From contig NZ_CP024866.1 in the NCBI RefSeq assembly GCF_004136015.1, positions 2,362,637 to 2,426,636 of the forward strand: a DNA stretch of 64,000 bases, given 5' to 3'. The notes beneath the pieces were generated by a model that saw only the letters and a list, made by a program, of their open reading frames with translations, was not told the DNA's origin and searched no databases. Shown here in pieces: positions 1-8,359 of this stretch (the stretch's first letter is position 1; each line of letters begins with the position of its first letter). Made by a program: the position numbers and the translations under genes. Origin of the DNA: Pseudomonas sp. ACM7. Its GTDB lineage: Bacteria > Pseudomonadota > Gammaproteobacteria > Pseudomonadales > Pseudomonadaceae.

Positions 1-637
1 TCGGGTCCTGCGGCAAGCCATATGCAACCGCGACCATCGCCAACAAGCAGGGCGGGACGATCTGCCAGAACGCCCATTGCCAACCGACGTATTCGGTCCA
101 CAACGCGGCCAGCGGAGTCCCCAGGCTCGGGCCGAAGGTGGCAGTCAACGCATAACTTGCCAGCCCGTAAAGCTTGACGCCGGGCGGGAGGAAACGCAGC
201 GCGACGGTCATCAGCATCGGCGGCAGACTGCCCCCGGCCAGCCCCTGCAAAGTTCGTAACACCATCAGGCTTTCGAGGTTCGGAGCGAACGGGCAGAGAA
301 TCCCAAGCACGGTAAACGCACCGATGGCGCTGAGAGTGAAGCGACGCAGGGAGAAGGTGACCGAACACCAGGGCGCAAACGCCATGGCCGATACTGAGGT
401 GGCAGCGTAAGTGGCGATCAACCAGGTACCTTCATCCGCACCGATATACAGCGCGCCACGAATGTCAGGCATGGCCACTTTGGTGACCATCTCGTTGAGA
501 CCGGCCACTAATACGGCAATCAGCACCCCGATCAGCCCGATCACAATACGCAGGCCAAACACTGGCGCAGCGGCCGGTGCGGGTTTCGTCACCTCCAGCG
601 TCGGGGCCATAACAGCAGGGGCTGCGAGCGAACTCAC
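1..637 (-). CDS. MFS transporter, DHA2 (EmrB-like) family, partial
   Basis: Only the first ~212 residues lie in the window; the gene runs off the left edge. The product is a hydrophobic inner-membrane protein. Its first helix (GLRIVIGLIGVLIAVLVAG) is followed by NEMVTKVAMPDIRGAL and DEGTWLIATYAATS, the pattern of 14-helix DHA2 drug:proton antiporters in which a short loop precedes helix 2. LRTLQGLAGGSLPPMLM matches the DHA2 helix-4 region. GTG at 637 gives MSSLAAPAVMAP; ATG at 610 is an alternative, and neither has a strong ribosome site. A LysR gene lies directly upstream on the same strand, so it is a plausible regulator. The substrate cannot be read from the sequence. Confidence 0.85.
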   Translation of the reverse strand, partial: MSSLAAPAVMAPTLEVTKPAPAAAPVFGLRIVIGLIGVLIAVLVAGLNEMVTKVAMPDIRGALYIGADEGTWLIATYAATSVSAMAFAPWCSVTFSLRRFTLSAIGAFTVLGILCPFAPNLESLMVLRTLQGLAGGSLPPMLMTVALRFLPPGVKLYGLASYALTATFGPSLGTPLAALWTEYVGWQWAFWQIVPPCLLAMVAVAYGLPQDP

Positions 638-702
638 GGGTTCACCCGTCGGCCAGCGCCCCGAAAGATAGAAAACAACACAAGGCACATTGCGTCATGA
701 CT

Positions 703-722
703 CCAGGTAAAGGGTTACCTGG
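703..722. promoter_or_regulatory. 8-bp inverted repeat upstream of the MFS gene
   Basis: Perfect arms CCAGGTAA and TTACCTGG are separated by four bases, about 66 bp upstream of the proposed MFS start and ~150 bp after the LysR stop. There is no T-run on either side, so an operator is more likely than a terminator. Which regulator binds is unknown. Confidence 0.45.
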
Positions 723-871
723 ATAGTTTATGAAGACGCAATAGTTCCGAAAACTGACATATGGGAAGCTTTAAGCTGCACCCAACGCACGTATCAATCC
801 ACAGGCTGCGATAAGCCGGGGTCGTGCTCGGCCCGAAGGGGCTTGCGGCGATCCTGGAAGCGCAAGCTGCT

Positions 872-1786
872 TCAAACCCGTGGCGAGGAGTACTTGGCAC
901 AGCTCTCTTTCAACGTCTGACGCAGCCAGCGATGGGCCGAGTCGTTATCAAAGCGTGGATGCCAGGCCTGCATGACCACCACCGTCTCCAGCGCCATAGG
1001 GATCCGGAACGAACGCAACGGCAAGCCCAGCCGCGAGACGCTCCACAACACATGCTCCGGCAGCGGCAGCAACAGGTCGGAATCGGGCAAGGCGAACATC
1101 GCCGAGTGAAAGCTAGGAGTGATCAACGCGACACGCCGCTGCAAGCCCATCCCGGCCAAAGCGGTATCGATCGGCCCGGTTGCACGACCGCGTCGCGACA
1201 CGCTGACCTGCGCATAGGAGGCGAAACGTTTTGGCGTGATTTCTTCCTGAAAGATTGGGTGATCCACCCGGGCCAGGCCGACAAAGGTCGTGGTGAACAG
1301 GCTCTGAACTTTGATTTCCGGCCCAAGATTTCGCGTCGCACTGATATAAAGATCGATCCGCCCTTCGCGCAACGCGTCATCCTCGCCCTCGCCTTCCGGC
1401 ACGAAGCGCAGCACGGTACGTGGGGCCTTTTTGCGCATGATTTCCAGCAGCTGCGCACCAAAGGCCGCGACAAATACGTCATTCGCCCGCAAGTTGTAGC
1501 AGCGTTCCAGCGTCGTCAGATCGACCTCGTCACCCGAAAGGAACACCTGCGCCGCTTGTTCGACCAAGCTGCGCACCTGAGCCCGTAATGCCAGCGCCTT
1601 GGGTGTCGGCACCAGGCCACGTCCGGCGCGCACCAGAATCGGGTCACCCACTGCGCTACGTATCCGGGTCAAGGTCCGGCTCATCGCCGCGGGGCTCAAG
1701 CTCATGCGCCGGGCGGCACCGACCACACTGCCCTCGTCCAGCAGCGCATCCAGGGCCACCAGCAGATTCATATCTGGAAGATGCAC
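872..1786 (-). CDS. LysR-family transcriptional regulator
   Basis: This 304-residue protein has an N-terminal winged helix-turn-helix (about residues 5-65; MNLLVALDALLDEGSVVGAA, then LSPAAMSRTLTRIRSAVGDPILVR). The rest is a periplasmic-binding-like effector domain. GTG at 1786 (MHLPDMNLL) is preferred because AGGAG sits 8 nt upstream; a GTG three codons further up at 1795 overlaps that Shine-Dalgarno sequence. The gene is transcribed toward the DHA2 exporter, which it may control. The divergent gap on its other side (1787-1965) separates it from the usp gene. The effector molecule is unknown. Confidence 0.88.
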   Translation of the reverse strand: MHLPDMNLLVALDALLDEGSVVGAARRMSLSPAAMSRTLTRIRSAVGDPILVRAGRGLVPTPKALALRAQVRSLVEQAAQVFLSGDEVDLTTLERCYNLRANDVFVAAFGAQLLEIMRKKAPRTVLRFVPEGEGEDDALREGRIDLYISATRNLGPEIKVQSLFTTTFVGLARVDHPIFQEEITPKRFASYAQVSVSRRGRATGPIDTALAGMGLQRRVALITPSFHSAMFALPDSDLLLPLPEHVLWSVSRLGLPLRSFRIPMALETVVVMQAWHPRFDNDSAHRWLRQTLKESCAKYSSPRV

Positions 1787-1965
1787 AACAAACACTCCTT
1801 GTGAAAATCAATTAATCCTGGCGCAATCCTAGCAGTTTCTGACCAAACCCCAATGCGCGCGAAGCCTGCGCCGTATGCAACTATTAAATGCGCGACGAAC
1901 CATTTACCTAAACGTACGATTTTCCAAGAATACCTGCTTTCCGTTAACTCCCGGTTGGAACAGCC

Positions 1966-2430
1966 ATGCTTCGCTCCTTACTCGTTGCTATTGATGGTTC
2001 GCCCCAGAGCCGATCGGTCCTGGACTTGGCCGCACAGTATTCCAAGCTGGATGCCTCTCGACTCTATGTCCTGCTTTCCGTCGACAGTGCGTACACCCTG
2101 CCTTCGGAAAATGGGCACATCAAGCCTGCAGATGAGCAGGAATATCCCGCGGCCAGCAGTGAGCAACATATAGCCAATAACGCCATGCAAGAGGCCCTGG
2201 ACTATTTACGGTCACTCGGGCTTGACGCAGAAGGCGTGGTCATTGACGGAGAGCCGGCCTCTTCGATCGTTTCGCAAGCCGACCGGCTGAAGGTCGACTT
2301 GATCATCGTCGGCCACCGCCATCTTTCGCGGATCAACCGTATCTTCGACCCTTCAGTCAGCGCCCGAGTCATCGAAGTCGCCCGCTGCCCGGTGCTGGTC
2401 GATGTCCTGAATTTCGCAGGTGATATATGA
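1966..2430 (+). CDS. Universal stress protein (UspA family)
   Basis: A 154-residue single Usp domain. It opens with the usual beta-strand and MLRSLLVAIDGSP, and contains LIIVGHRHLSRINRIF and a C-terminal CPVLVDVL strand. In the family's ATP site (G-x2-G-x9-G-S/T) only the first Gly remains: here it reads GHRH with no second glycine and no terminal GS. ATP binding is therefore doubtful. The stop overlaps the start of the enoyl-CoA hydratase gene (ATGA), so the two are translationally coupled. This pairing of a stress protein with a beta-oxidation-type enzyme is uncommon and its meaning is unknown. Confidence 0.88.
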   Translation: MLRSLLVAIDGSPQSRSVLDLAAQYSKLDASRLYVLLSVDSAYTLPSENGHIKPADEQEYPAASSEQHIANNAMQEALDYLRSLGLDAEGVVIDGEPASSIVSQADRLKVDLIIVGHRHLSRINRIFDPSVSARVIEVARCPVLVDVLNFAGDI

Positions 2431-3203
2431 AACTGGAATACCTTTTATTGGAAAAGCATGGTCATGTGGCGATGATCACCCTTAACCGCCCCGAGGTGCT
2501 GAATGCGCTTTCAGCCGGACTGAATGCCGAATTGGCGCGTCTGCTCGATCATCTGGAAACAGATGACGAAACTCACGTAGTGGTGATTACCGGCAATGAA
2601 AAGGCCTTCGCCGCCGGTGCCGATATCAAGCTAATGAAGGATTGGAGCTACATGGATGTGTACAAGGCTGACTTCGTCAGCCTTGACTGGGAACGCCTGA
2701 GCACCTTTCGCAAGCCGAGCATCGCTGCGGTTGCTGGCTATGCGCTGGGCGGAGGCTGCGAGCTGGCGATGATGTGCGATTTCATTATCGCAGCGGAAAA
2801 TGCCCGCTTTGGCCAGCCAGAGATCACCCTCGGTACCATCCCCGGCGCCGGTGGCAGCCAACGACTGGCAAGGTTTGTCGGCAAATCCAAGGCCATGGAC
2901 ATGGTTCTGACCGGGCGCACCATGGATGCCGTCGAAGCCGAACGCTGTGGTCTGGTTAGCCGTTTAGTGCCGACTGCCTCGCTGCTCGACGAGGCACTGA
3001 AGATAGCCTCACGCATCGCTGGCTTCTCATCCCCGGTAACACTACTGGCCAAGGAAGCGGTAAACCGCGCCTTCGAAACCAGCCTGGCAGAGGGCGTACG
3101 CTTTGAACGCCGGCTGTTCCATTCGACCTTTGCTATCGAAGATCAGAAAGAAGGCATGAACGCGTTCAGTGAAAAACGCCCGCCGCAGTTCAAACATCGC
3201 TAA
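2427..3203 (+). CDS. Enoyl-CoA hydratase/isomerase (crotonase family, PaaF-like)
   Basis: A 258-residue crotonase-fold enzyme expected to hydrate 2-enoyl-CoA thioesters in the cytoplasm. Visible family marks are NRPEVLNALS near residue 20, the oxyanion-hole stretch AAGADIK at ~62-68, GGGCELAMMCD with Glu112, and PEITLGTIPGAGGSQRL with Glu132. Both catalytic glutamates of true hydratases are present, so hydratase rather than isomerase activity is favoured. The length is typical. The gene overlaps the usp stop by four bases. The acyl-CoA substrate, aromatic-pathway or fatty-acid derived, cannot be decided. Confidence 0.9.
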   Translation: MKLEYLLLEKHGHVAMITLNRPEVLNALSAGLNAELARLLDHLETDDETHVVVITGNEKAFAAGADIKLMKDWSYMDVYKADFVSLDWERLSTFRKPSIAAVAGYALGGGCELAMMCDFIIAAENARFGQPEITLGTIPGAGGSQRLARFVGKSKAMDMVLTGRTMDAVEAERCGLVSRLVPTASLLDEALKIASRIAGFSSPVTLLAKEAVNRAFETSLAEGVRFERRLFHSTFAIEDQKEGMNAFSEKRPPQFKHR

Positions 3204-3228
3204 GCAGGCAAGCAGGAATCGGGATTCA

Positions 3229-3248
3229 GCCAGGCTCGAAAGCCTGGC
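3229..3248. terminator. Hairpin between convergent genes
   Basis: An 8-bp GC-rich stem (GCCAGGCT / AGCCTGGC) with a CGAA tetraloop lies between the convergent stops of the hydratase and BON-LysM genes. Neither strand has a proper U-tract, so intrinsic termination is uncertain. Confidence 0.4.
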
Positions 3249-3257
3249 CGAAAAGCA

Positions 3258-3698
3258 TCACTCAGGAATACGCAATACCTGGCCGGTATAGATCTTGTCC
3301 GGGTGCGACAGCAGCGGTTTGTTGGCTTCGAAGATTTTCTGATACTTGTTGGCGTCTTTGTACTCAGCCTTGGCAATCGCGCTGAGGGTGTCGCCTTTTT
3401 TCACGGTGACGAAACGCGCCGCCTGAGCGACCGGGCCGGTCACGGTGATCTGGTCGTCAACGCTGCCGATACCGGCAATGTTGCCCACGGCCAGCAGAAT
3501 TTTCTCTTTTTCTTCCTGGCTGGCGACTTCACCGGTCACCGTGACCGTATCGCCATTCACTGTTGCCTGAACATTCGGGTTGCCCAGGCCGACCTTGGCG
3601 ATGTGCTCCTTCAACTGCTCGCTCGCATTGGCATTACCCGGCGTTAACAGGTCAATAAGCTTTTCGCCCGCTTCTTTCACAAAGCTAAAAATACTCAT
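3258..3698 (-). CDS. kbp: BON and LysM domain protein (YgaU/Kbp-like)
   Basis: A 146-residue protein with the architecture of E. coli YgaU (Kbp), a cytoplasmic K+-binding protein. A short N-terminal helix (MSIFSFVKEAGEKLIDLLTP) precedes a BON domain (~25-85, VNGDTVTVTGEVASQEEKEKIL). A C-terminal LysM (~95-145, VKKGDTLSAIAKAEYKDANKY...HPDKIYTGQVLRIPE) follows. There is no signal peptide, which fits the cytoplasmic Kbp rather than a wall-anchored LysM enzyme. AAGGAG lies 9 nt before the ATG. The gene appears to be monocistronic. K+ binding is inferred from the family only. Confidence 0.9.
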   Translation of the reverse strand: MSIFSFVKEAGEKLIDLLTPGNANASEQLKEHIAKVGLGNPNVQATVNGDTVTVTGEVASQEEKEKILLAVGNIAGIGSVDDQITVTGPVAQAARFVTVKKGDTLSAIAKAEYKDANKYQKIFEANKPLLSHPDKIYTGQVLRIPE

Positions 3699-3838
3699 GA
3701 TGCACTCTCCTTGGGTTTATGAGGTCCAGACGCGAAAGACTAGACCAACGGCAAAGAACGAGGTTGCGATCCGACCAATGACTCAAGTGCTCTGCAAGCG
3801 CGTTAGAATCTCGAGCCTGACCGCGCTCTGGAGCGAAG

Positions 3839-4726
3839 ATGGACATCAAGCAACTTAAATTCCTCATCGCCCTCGACGAAACCCGGCATTTCGGCCAGGC
3901 CGCTGCGCGTTGTCACATCACCCAGCCGACCCTGTCCATGCGCCTGCGCAGCCTCGAAGAAGAACTCGAGTTGCCGCTGGTCAATCGCGGGCAGCGCTTC
4001 GAAGGATTCACCGCACCGGGTGAACGGGTACTGGCGTGGGCGCGCACCGTGCTGGCGGCCTACGACGGTTTGCAGGCCGAAGCGGCTGCCTGTCGCGGCA
4101 ATCTGGTCGGTACGTTGCGTCTGGGCGTGGTGCCGCTGTCGAGCTTCGATCCGCTGCCGCTGATGCAACGCCTGCACGCCGAACACCCGAACCTGCGCTT
4201 CGAACTCTCAGCCCTGAGTTCTGAACAAATCCTGGAACAACTGGCGAACAATCGCCTGGACCTCGGCGTTTCGTACCTGGAGCGACTGGACGGCGAACGC
4301 TTCAATTCCCTGGCGTTCAGCGAAACCCGCATGGGCCTGCTCTACGATCAGCGCTTCTTCAGTTTCGGCGAGGCGCCGCTGAGTTGGGAATCGCTGATCG
4401 AACTCCCGCTGGGCATGCTCACCAGCGGCATGCATTTTCGGCAGTCCATCGACCACAACTTCCACAGTCGCGGCCTCACCCCGCAGCCGTTGCTGCAAAC
4501 CGATGCCGTCCACCAATTGTTACAAGCGGTGCACGGCGGATTCTGCTGCGCCGTGATGCCGCTGGACGGAGGCCTGGAAAAACTCACCGACCATTTGCGC
4601 CTGCAACCCATCGAAAATGCTCAAACCCTCGCCCGGCTGGGGCTGATCATGCGTCGCAGCGCCCCGCGTTCGGCGCTCGCGGAAGCCTGTTTCGCAATTC
4701 TTCAGAAATCGCTGCCAAGCTCTTGA
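3839..4726 (+). CDS. LysR-family transcriptional regulator next to fdhD
   Basis: A 295-residue regulator. The N-terminal HTH (MDIKQLKFLIALDETRHFGQAA...TQPTLSMRLRSLEEELELPLVNR) is close in style to OxyR/CynR-type LysR proteins. A C-terminal effector-binding domain begins near residue 90. It lies 94 bp upstream of fdhD and the molybdoenzyme gene, on the same strand, and is therefore the likely local regulator of that pair. Co-transcription is possible. There is no conserved OxyR redox cysteine pair (the domain has C218/C219 side by side in GGFCCAV), so a peroxide sensor is not supported. Confidence 0.88.
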   Translation: MDIKQLKFLIALDETRHFGQAAARCHITQPTLSMRLRSLEEELELPLVNRGQRFEGFTAPGERVLAWARTVLAAYDGLQAEAAACRGNLVGTLRLGVVPLSSFDPLPLMQRLHAEHPNLRFELSALSSEQILEQLANNRLDLGVSYLERLDGERFNSLAFSETRMGLLYDQRFFSFGEAPLSWESLIELPLGMLTSGMHFRQSIDHNFHSRGLTPQPLLQTDAVHQLLQAVHGGFCCAVMPLDGGLEKLTDHLRLQPIENAQTLARLGLIMRRSAPRSALAEACFAILQKSLPSS

Positions 4727-4734
4727 TCGACGCC

Positions 4735-4748
4735 ATCTATCGGTAGAT
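4735..4748. promoter_or_regulatory. Possible LysR box upstream of fdhD
   Basis: A small palindrome with ATCTA / TAGAT arms (ATCTATCGGTAGAT) lies just after the lysR stop and 73 bp before fdhD. LysR proteins usually bind short dyads of this kind. The arms are only five bases long, so chance occurrence is possible. Confidence 0.25.
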
Positions 4749-4820
4749 CAGTATTAGCGATTAGACGCGACAAGTTGACGCGCCTAGGCTTAAAGCAGCC
4801 TAAACCGTCGGTGATGCCTA

Positions 4821-5660
4821 ATGAACGCCAAGCACCCTGTCTGCGCGGCGCCAGCCCTCGAAACGCCAGCGCCCGCCGCAAGCCAGACGTACAGTTACTG
4901 CGACCTTCAAGACACCGAATCAGCCAGCACCGCGCTGGCCGAAGAAGTCGCGTTGGCGATCGCTTATAACGGCATCAGTCAGGCGGTCATGTTGGTGACG
5001 CCGACGGACCTTGAAGACTTCATCGTCGGCTTCAGTCTCGGCAGCGGCATCATCGAAGACGCCTGCGATATCTATGACCTGCAACTCAGCGGCTCGGGTT
5101 CAGCGCAATACGCGCAAGTGACCATCGCCAACCGCGCCTTCTGGAACCTCAAGCAACAGCGTCGGCAAATGGCTGGCACCAGCGGTTGCGGACTCTGCGG
5201 TGTGGAAGCGGTGGAGCAGGCATTGCCAGACCTCAAGATCCTGCCCGGCGCACCCTTGCCGCCCGCCGAATGGCTCGATGGTTTGCGTCAACGCATCGGT
5301 GCGTTTCAGCCTCTTGGCCAGTACTCCGGCGCGGTGCACGCCGCCGTGTTTATGAACAGTCAGGGCCAATTGCTGCTGGGCCGCGAAGACATCGGCCGAC
5401 ACAACGCCCTCGATAAGCTGATAGGCGGACTGATCCGTCAGAAAATCCCGACCACCGGCGGGCTGGTGATTGTCACCAGCCGTTGCAGCCTCGAATTGAT
5501 CCAGAAAGTATTGCGCGCAGGTATCCAGACCCTGGTCAGCCTGTCGTCGCCCACGGGCCTTGCCGTGCAATGGGCCCGTCGCCACAACCTTAATCTCATC
5601 CACCTGCCGCAGAAAAGTGCGCCGCGGGTCTACAGCCCTGCGACGGAGAACCAAGCGTGA
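4821..5660 (+). CDS. fdhD: Formate dehydrogenase accessory sulfurtransferase FdhD
   Basis: A 279-residue FdhD. In the known family it takes sulfur from IscS and delivers it to the Mo-bis-MGD cofactor of formate dehydrogenases, without which they are inactive. The conserved sulfur-relay motif is visible as TSGCGLCGVEA with Cys123 and Cys126. The stretch GREDIGRHNALDKLIGG (cofactor-binding region) and VTSRCSLELIQKV are also present. The ATG at 4821 follows a 94-bp gap after lysR. The stop overlaps the next start (ATG at 5657), so FdhD and its client enzyme are translationally coupled. Confidence 0.95.
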   Translation: MNAKHPVCAAPALETPAPAASQTYSYCDLQDTESASTALAEEVALAIAYNGISQAVMLVTPTDLEDFIVGFSLGSGIIEDACDIYDLQLSGSGSAQYAQVTIANRAFWNLKQQRRQMAGTSGCGLCGVEAVEQALPDLKILPGAPLPPAEWLDGLRQRIGAFQPLGQYSGAVHAAVFMNSQGQLLLGREDIGRHNALDKLIGGLIRQKIPTTGGLVIVTSRCSLELIQKVLRAGIQTLVSLSSPTGLAVQWARRHNLNLIHLPQKSAPRVYSPATENQA

Positions 5661-8005
5661 GTCAACATCGTCAAGCCGACCAGAAACCCGTCCCTCGCTA
5701 CAAGCCCTACAAAGGCCCAGCCGGTGGCTGGGGCGCGCTGGCCAGCGTTGCCCGGGCCTGGTTGACCAGCGACAACGCGCTGAAAAACCTGCGCATGATG
5801 CTCAAGACCAACAAGAACGGCGGGTTCGACTGCCCCGGTTGCGCCTGGGGCGACTCCAACGAAGCCGGCATGGTGGCGTTCTGCGAGAACGGCGCCAAAG
5901 CAGTGAACTGGGAAGCGACCAAACGCCGTGTCGACGGTGCGTTCTTTGCCAAACACAGCGTCAGTTCGTTGCTGGAACAAAGTGACTATTGGCTGGAATA
6001 TCAGGGGCGTCTGACCGAGCCACTGCGCTACGACGCCGAGACCGATCGCTACAAACCCATCAGCTGGGAAGCGGCCTTCGCGCTGATCGGCAAACACCTG
6101 CAAGGGCTGTCGAGCCCGGATCAGGCCGAGTTCTACACCTCGGGCCGCGCCAGCAACGAAGCGGCGTACCTGTATCAATTGTTCGTGCGTGCCTACGGCA
6201 CCAATAACTTCCCCGATTGCTCGAACATGTGCCACGAGGCCAGCGGTGTGGCCATGTCGCAAAGTGTCGGCGTCGGCAAAGGCACCGTCACCTTCGACGA
6301 CTTCGAACACGCCGACGCGATTTTTGTCTGGGGTCAGAACCCTGGCACCAACCACCCACGGATGCTCGAACTGTTGCGCGAAGCGGTGAAACGCGGCGCT
6401 CAGGTGGTATGCATCAACCCTTTGAAGGAGCGCGGCCTGGAACGCTTCCAGCACCCGCAACACCCGATCGAAATGCTCACCAACGGCGACAAGCCGACCA
6501 ACACCGCGTACTTCCGTCCGGCATTGGGCGGCGACATGGCGATCATGCGCGGCATGGCCAAGTTCCTGCTGCAGTGGGAGCGTGACGCACAGAAGGCGGG
6601 TGAGCCTGCCGTATTCGACCACGACTTCCTCAATGAACACAGTGTCAACGTGCTGGAATACCTGGGCATCGTCGACGACACCTCGTGGGAGCAGATCGTC
6701 GAACAATCCGGACTGACGCTGGTTGAAATCGAGCAAGCGGCGCGGATGTACGCCAAAGGCAAGAACGTGATCATGTGCTGGGCGATGGGCATCACACAGC
6801 ATCGCCATTCGGTGGCGACCATCCAGGAAATCGCCAACCTGATGTTGCTGCGCGGCAACATCGGCCGCCCCGGCGCCGGTCTGTGCCCGGTGCGCGGCCA
6901 CAGTAACGTGCAGGGCGACCGGACCATGGGCATCAACGAGCGTCCGCCGGGGGCGTTCCTCGACTCCCTGGAGCGTCGCTTCAAGTTCAAGGTGCCGCGT
7001 GAAAACGGTCACAACGTGGTCGAGGCGATCCATGCCATGGCTGACGGCCGCGCGAAAGTCTTTATCGGGCTGGGCGGTAACTTCGCCCAAGCCACCCCGG
7101 ACAGCTCACGGACCTTCCAAGCCCTGAGCAACTGCGACCTGACCGTGCAAATCAGCACCAAGCTCAACCGCAGCCATTTGGCGCACGGTAAAGACGCGTT
7201 GATCCTGCCGTGCCTGGGTCGCACCGACATCGACATCCAGACCGAAGGCCCGCAAGCGGTGACCGTCGAAGACTCGTTCAGCATGGTTCACGCCTCCAAC
7301 GGCCAGTTGCAGCCGCTGTCGAACCAGATGCGCTCCGAGCCGTCGATCATTGCCGGCATCGCCGCCGCGACCCTGGGCAGCAAACCGGTGGACTGGAACT
7401 GGCTGGTGGCCGATTACCGGCGCATCCGCGACCTGATCGCCGACACCATTGTTGGTTTCAAGGACTTCAACGAGAAGATCCAGAACCCGGGCGGGTTCTA
7501 CCTCGGCAACAGCGCCGGTGCTCGCCGCTGGAATACCGCGTCGGGGCGCGCCAATTTCCGTCCGAACATCCTGCCTAAAGATCTGGTGCACGAGCGCACT
7601 CGCGCCACCGGCGTATTGCCAGACCTGATCATGCAGTCGATGCGCTCTCACGATCAGTACAACACCACGATTTATGGACTTGATGACCGATATCGCGGCG
7701 TGAAAGGTCAGCGTGATGTGTTGTTCGTCAACGAAGCCGACATCATTCGCCTGGGGTTCAAGCCAGGGCAAAAGGCTGACATCGTTTCGATCTGGGATGA
7801 TGGACGTGAGCGTCGGGTGAAGGGCTTTACGCTGCTGGCGTTTGATATCCCTGCCGGGCAAGCGGCGGCTTACTACCCGGAAGTGAATCCGCTGGTGCCG
7901 CTGGAAAGCATCGGGGATGGCAGCCATACGCCGACATCGAAGTTTGTGGCAATCCGGCTGGAAGCGGCGAGTGCGACTGGGTTGATTATGGCGAAGTCGG
8001 CGTAA
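5657..8005 (+). CDS. FdhF/YdeP-type molybdopterin oxidoreductase
   Basis: A 782-residue molybdopterin-dependent oxidoreductase of the DMSO reductase superfamily, closest in layout to E. coli YdeP. NGGFDCPGCAWGDSNEAGMVAFCENG carries Cys59, Cys62 and Cys76, not the four evenly spaced cysteines of classical FdhF, so its N-terminal Fe-S site is atypical. FPDCSNMCHEASGVA puts Cys192 where E. coli FdhF has its active-site selenocysteine. The C-terminal part (ADIIRLGFKPGQKADIVS...) is the MGD-binding beta-barrel. There is no Tat signal, so it is cytoplasmic. Coupling to fdhD supports a sulfur-ligated Mo cofactor. Formate as substrate is not proven. Confidence 0.9.
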   Translation: MSQHRQADQKPVPRYKPYKGPAGGWGALASVARAWLTSDNALKNLRMMLKTNKNGGFDCPGCAWGDSNEAGMVAFCENGAKAVNWEATKRRVDGAFFAKHSVSSLLEQSDYWLEYQGRLTEPLRYDAETDRYKPISWEAAFALIGKHLQGLSSPDQAEFYTSGRASNEAAYLYQLFVRAYGTNNFPDCSNMCHEASGVAMSQSVGVGKGTVTFDDFEHADAIFVWGQNPGTNHPRMLELLREAVKRGAQVVCINPLKERGLERFQHPQHPIEMLTNGDKPTNTAYFRPALGGDMAIMRGMAKFLLQWERDAQKAGEPAVFDHDFLNEHSVNVLEYLGIVDDTSWEQIVEQSGLTLVEIEQAARMYAKGKNVIMCWAMGITQHRHSVATIQEIANLMLLRGNIGRPGAGLCPVRGHSNVQGDRTMGINERPPGAFLDSLERRFKFKVPRENGHNVVEAIHAMADGRAKVFIGLGGNFAQATPDSSRTFQALSNCDLTVQISTKLNRSHLAHGKDALILPCLGRTDIDIQTEGPQAVTVEDSFSMVHASNGQLQPLSNQMRSEPSIIAGIAAATLGSKPVDWNWLVADYRRIRDLIADTIVGFKDFNEKIQNPGGFYLGNSAGARRWNTASGRANFRPNILPKDLVHERTRATGVLPDLIMQSMRSHDQYNTTIYGLDDRYRGVKGQRDVLFVNEADIIRLGFKPGQKADIVSIWDDGRERRVKGFTLLAFDIPAGQAAAYYPEVNPLVPLESIGDGSHTPTSKFVAIRLEAASATGLIMAKSA

Positions 8006-8026
8006 CGCGGCAGCAGGTCTGGCCCC

Positions 8027-8119
8027 TTCGCGAGCAAGCTCGCTCCCACAGTGGATCCTGGTTGAACACAAATACTATGCCCACTGAAGATCTAATGTGG
8101 GAGCGAGCTTGCTCGCGAT
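8027..8119. repeat. REP-type inverted pair, family A
   Basis: Two facing copies of the Pseudomonas REP core (CGCGAGCAAGCTCGCTCCCACA and its inverse) are separated by ~45 bp, downstream of the molybdoenzyme gene. The same element recurs at ten other sites in this window. Confidence 0.85.
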
Positions 8120-8172
8120 AGCGGTGGAACATTCAACGAATTTCCGAATTGACTGCTTTTCCTTTCGCCCAC

Positions 8173-8202
8173 AAAAAAGGCCGTTTTGCATGAAAACGGC
8201 CT
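8173..8202 (-). terminator. Hairpin with A/T run, minus-strand polarity
   Basis: A 10-bp stem (AGGCCGTTTT / AAAACGGCCT) with a 5-nt loop. The run of six A before it becomes a U-tract only for leftward transcripts. No leftward gene ends here, so it may stop antisense readthrough into the REP region. The remainder of the 8006-8359 gap holds the upstream region of the next gene. Confidence 0.45.
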
Positions 8203-8359
8203 ATCCGAAGTAGCTAAAGACAGGCGAAAAATACTTAAGTTCCGGCTAAAAAACAGTAACTTATAGAAATGTGCTCAAGTCGTGCTACTCGTCGGATTTC
8301 GATTGTCACGACCATGACACAGCCTCAGGATCGCGCCGTCATCCCCTTGAGGTTCCTCT

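Noticed and set aside
5630..7090. 486-codon minus-strand ORF opposite the molybdoenzyme
   Set aside because: It is the antisense shadow of a GC-rich gene with clear homology on the plus strand.
8027..8119. CRISPR-like repeated unit
   Set aside because: The repeats are inverted pairs dispersed one per intergenic gap, not regularly spaced direct repeats, and no cas genes are present.
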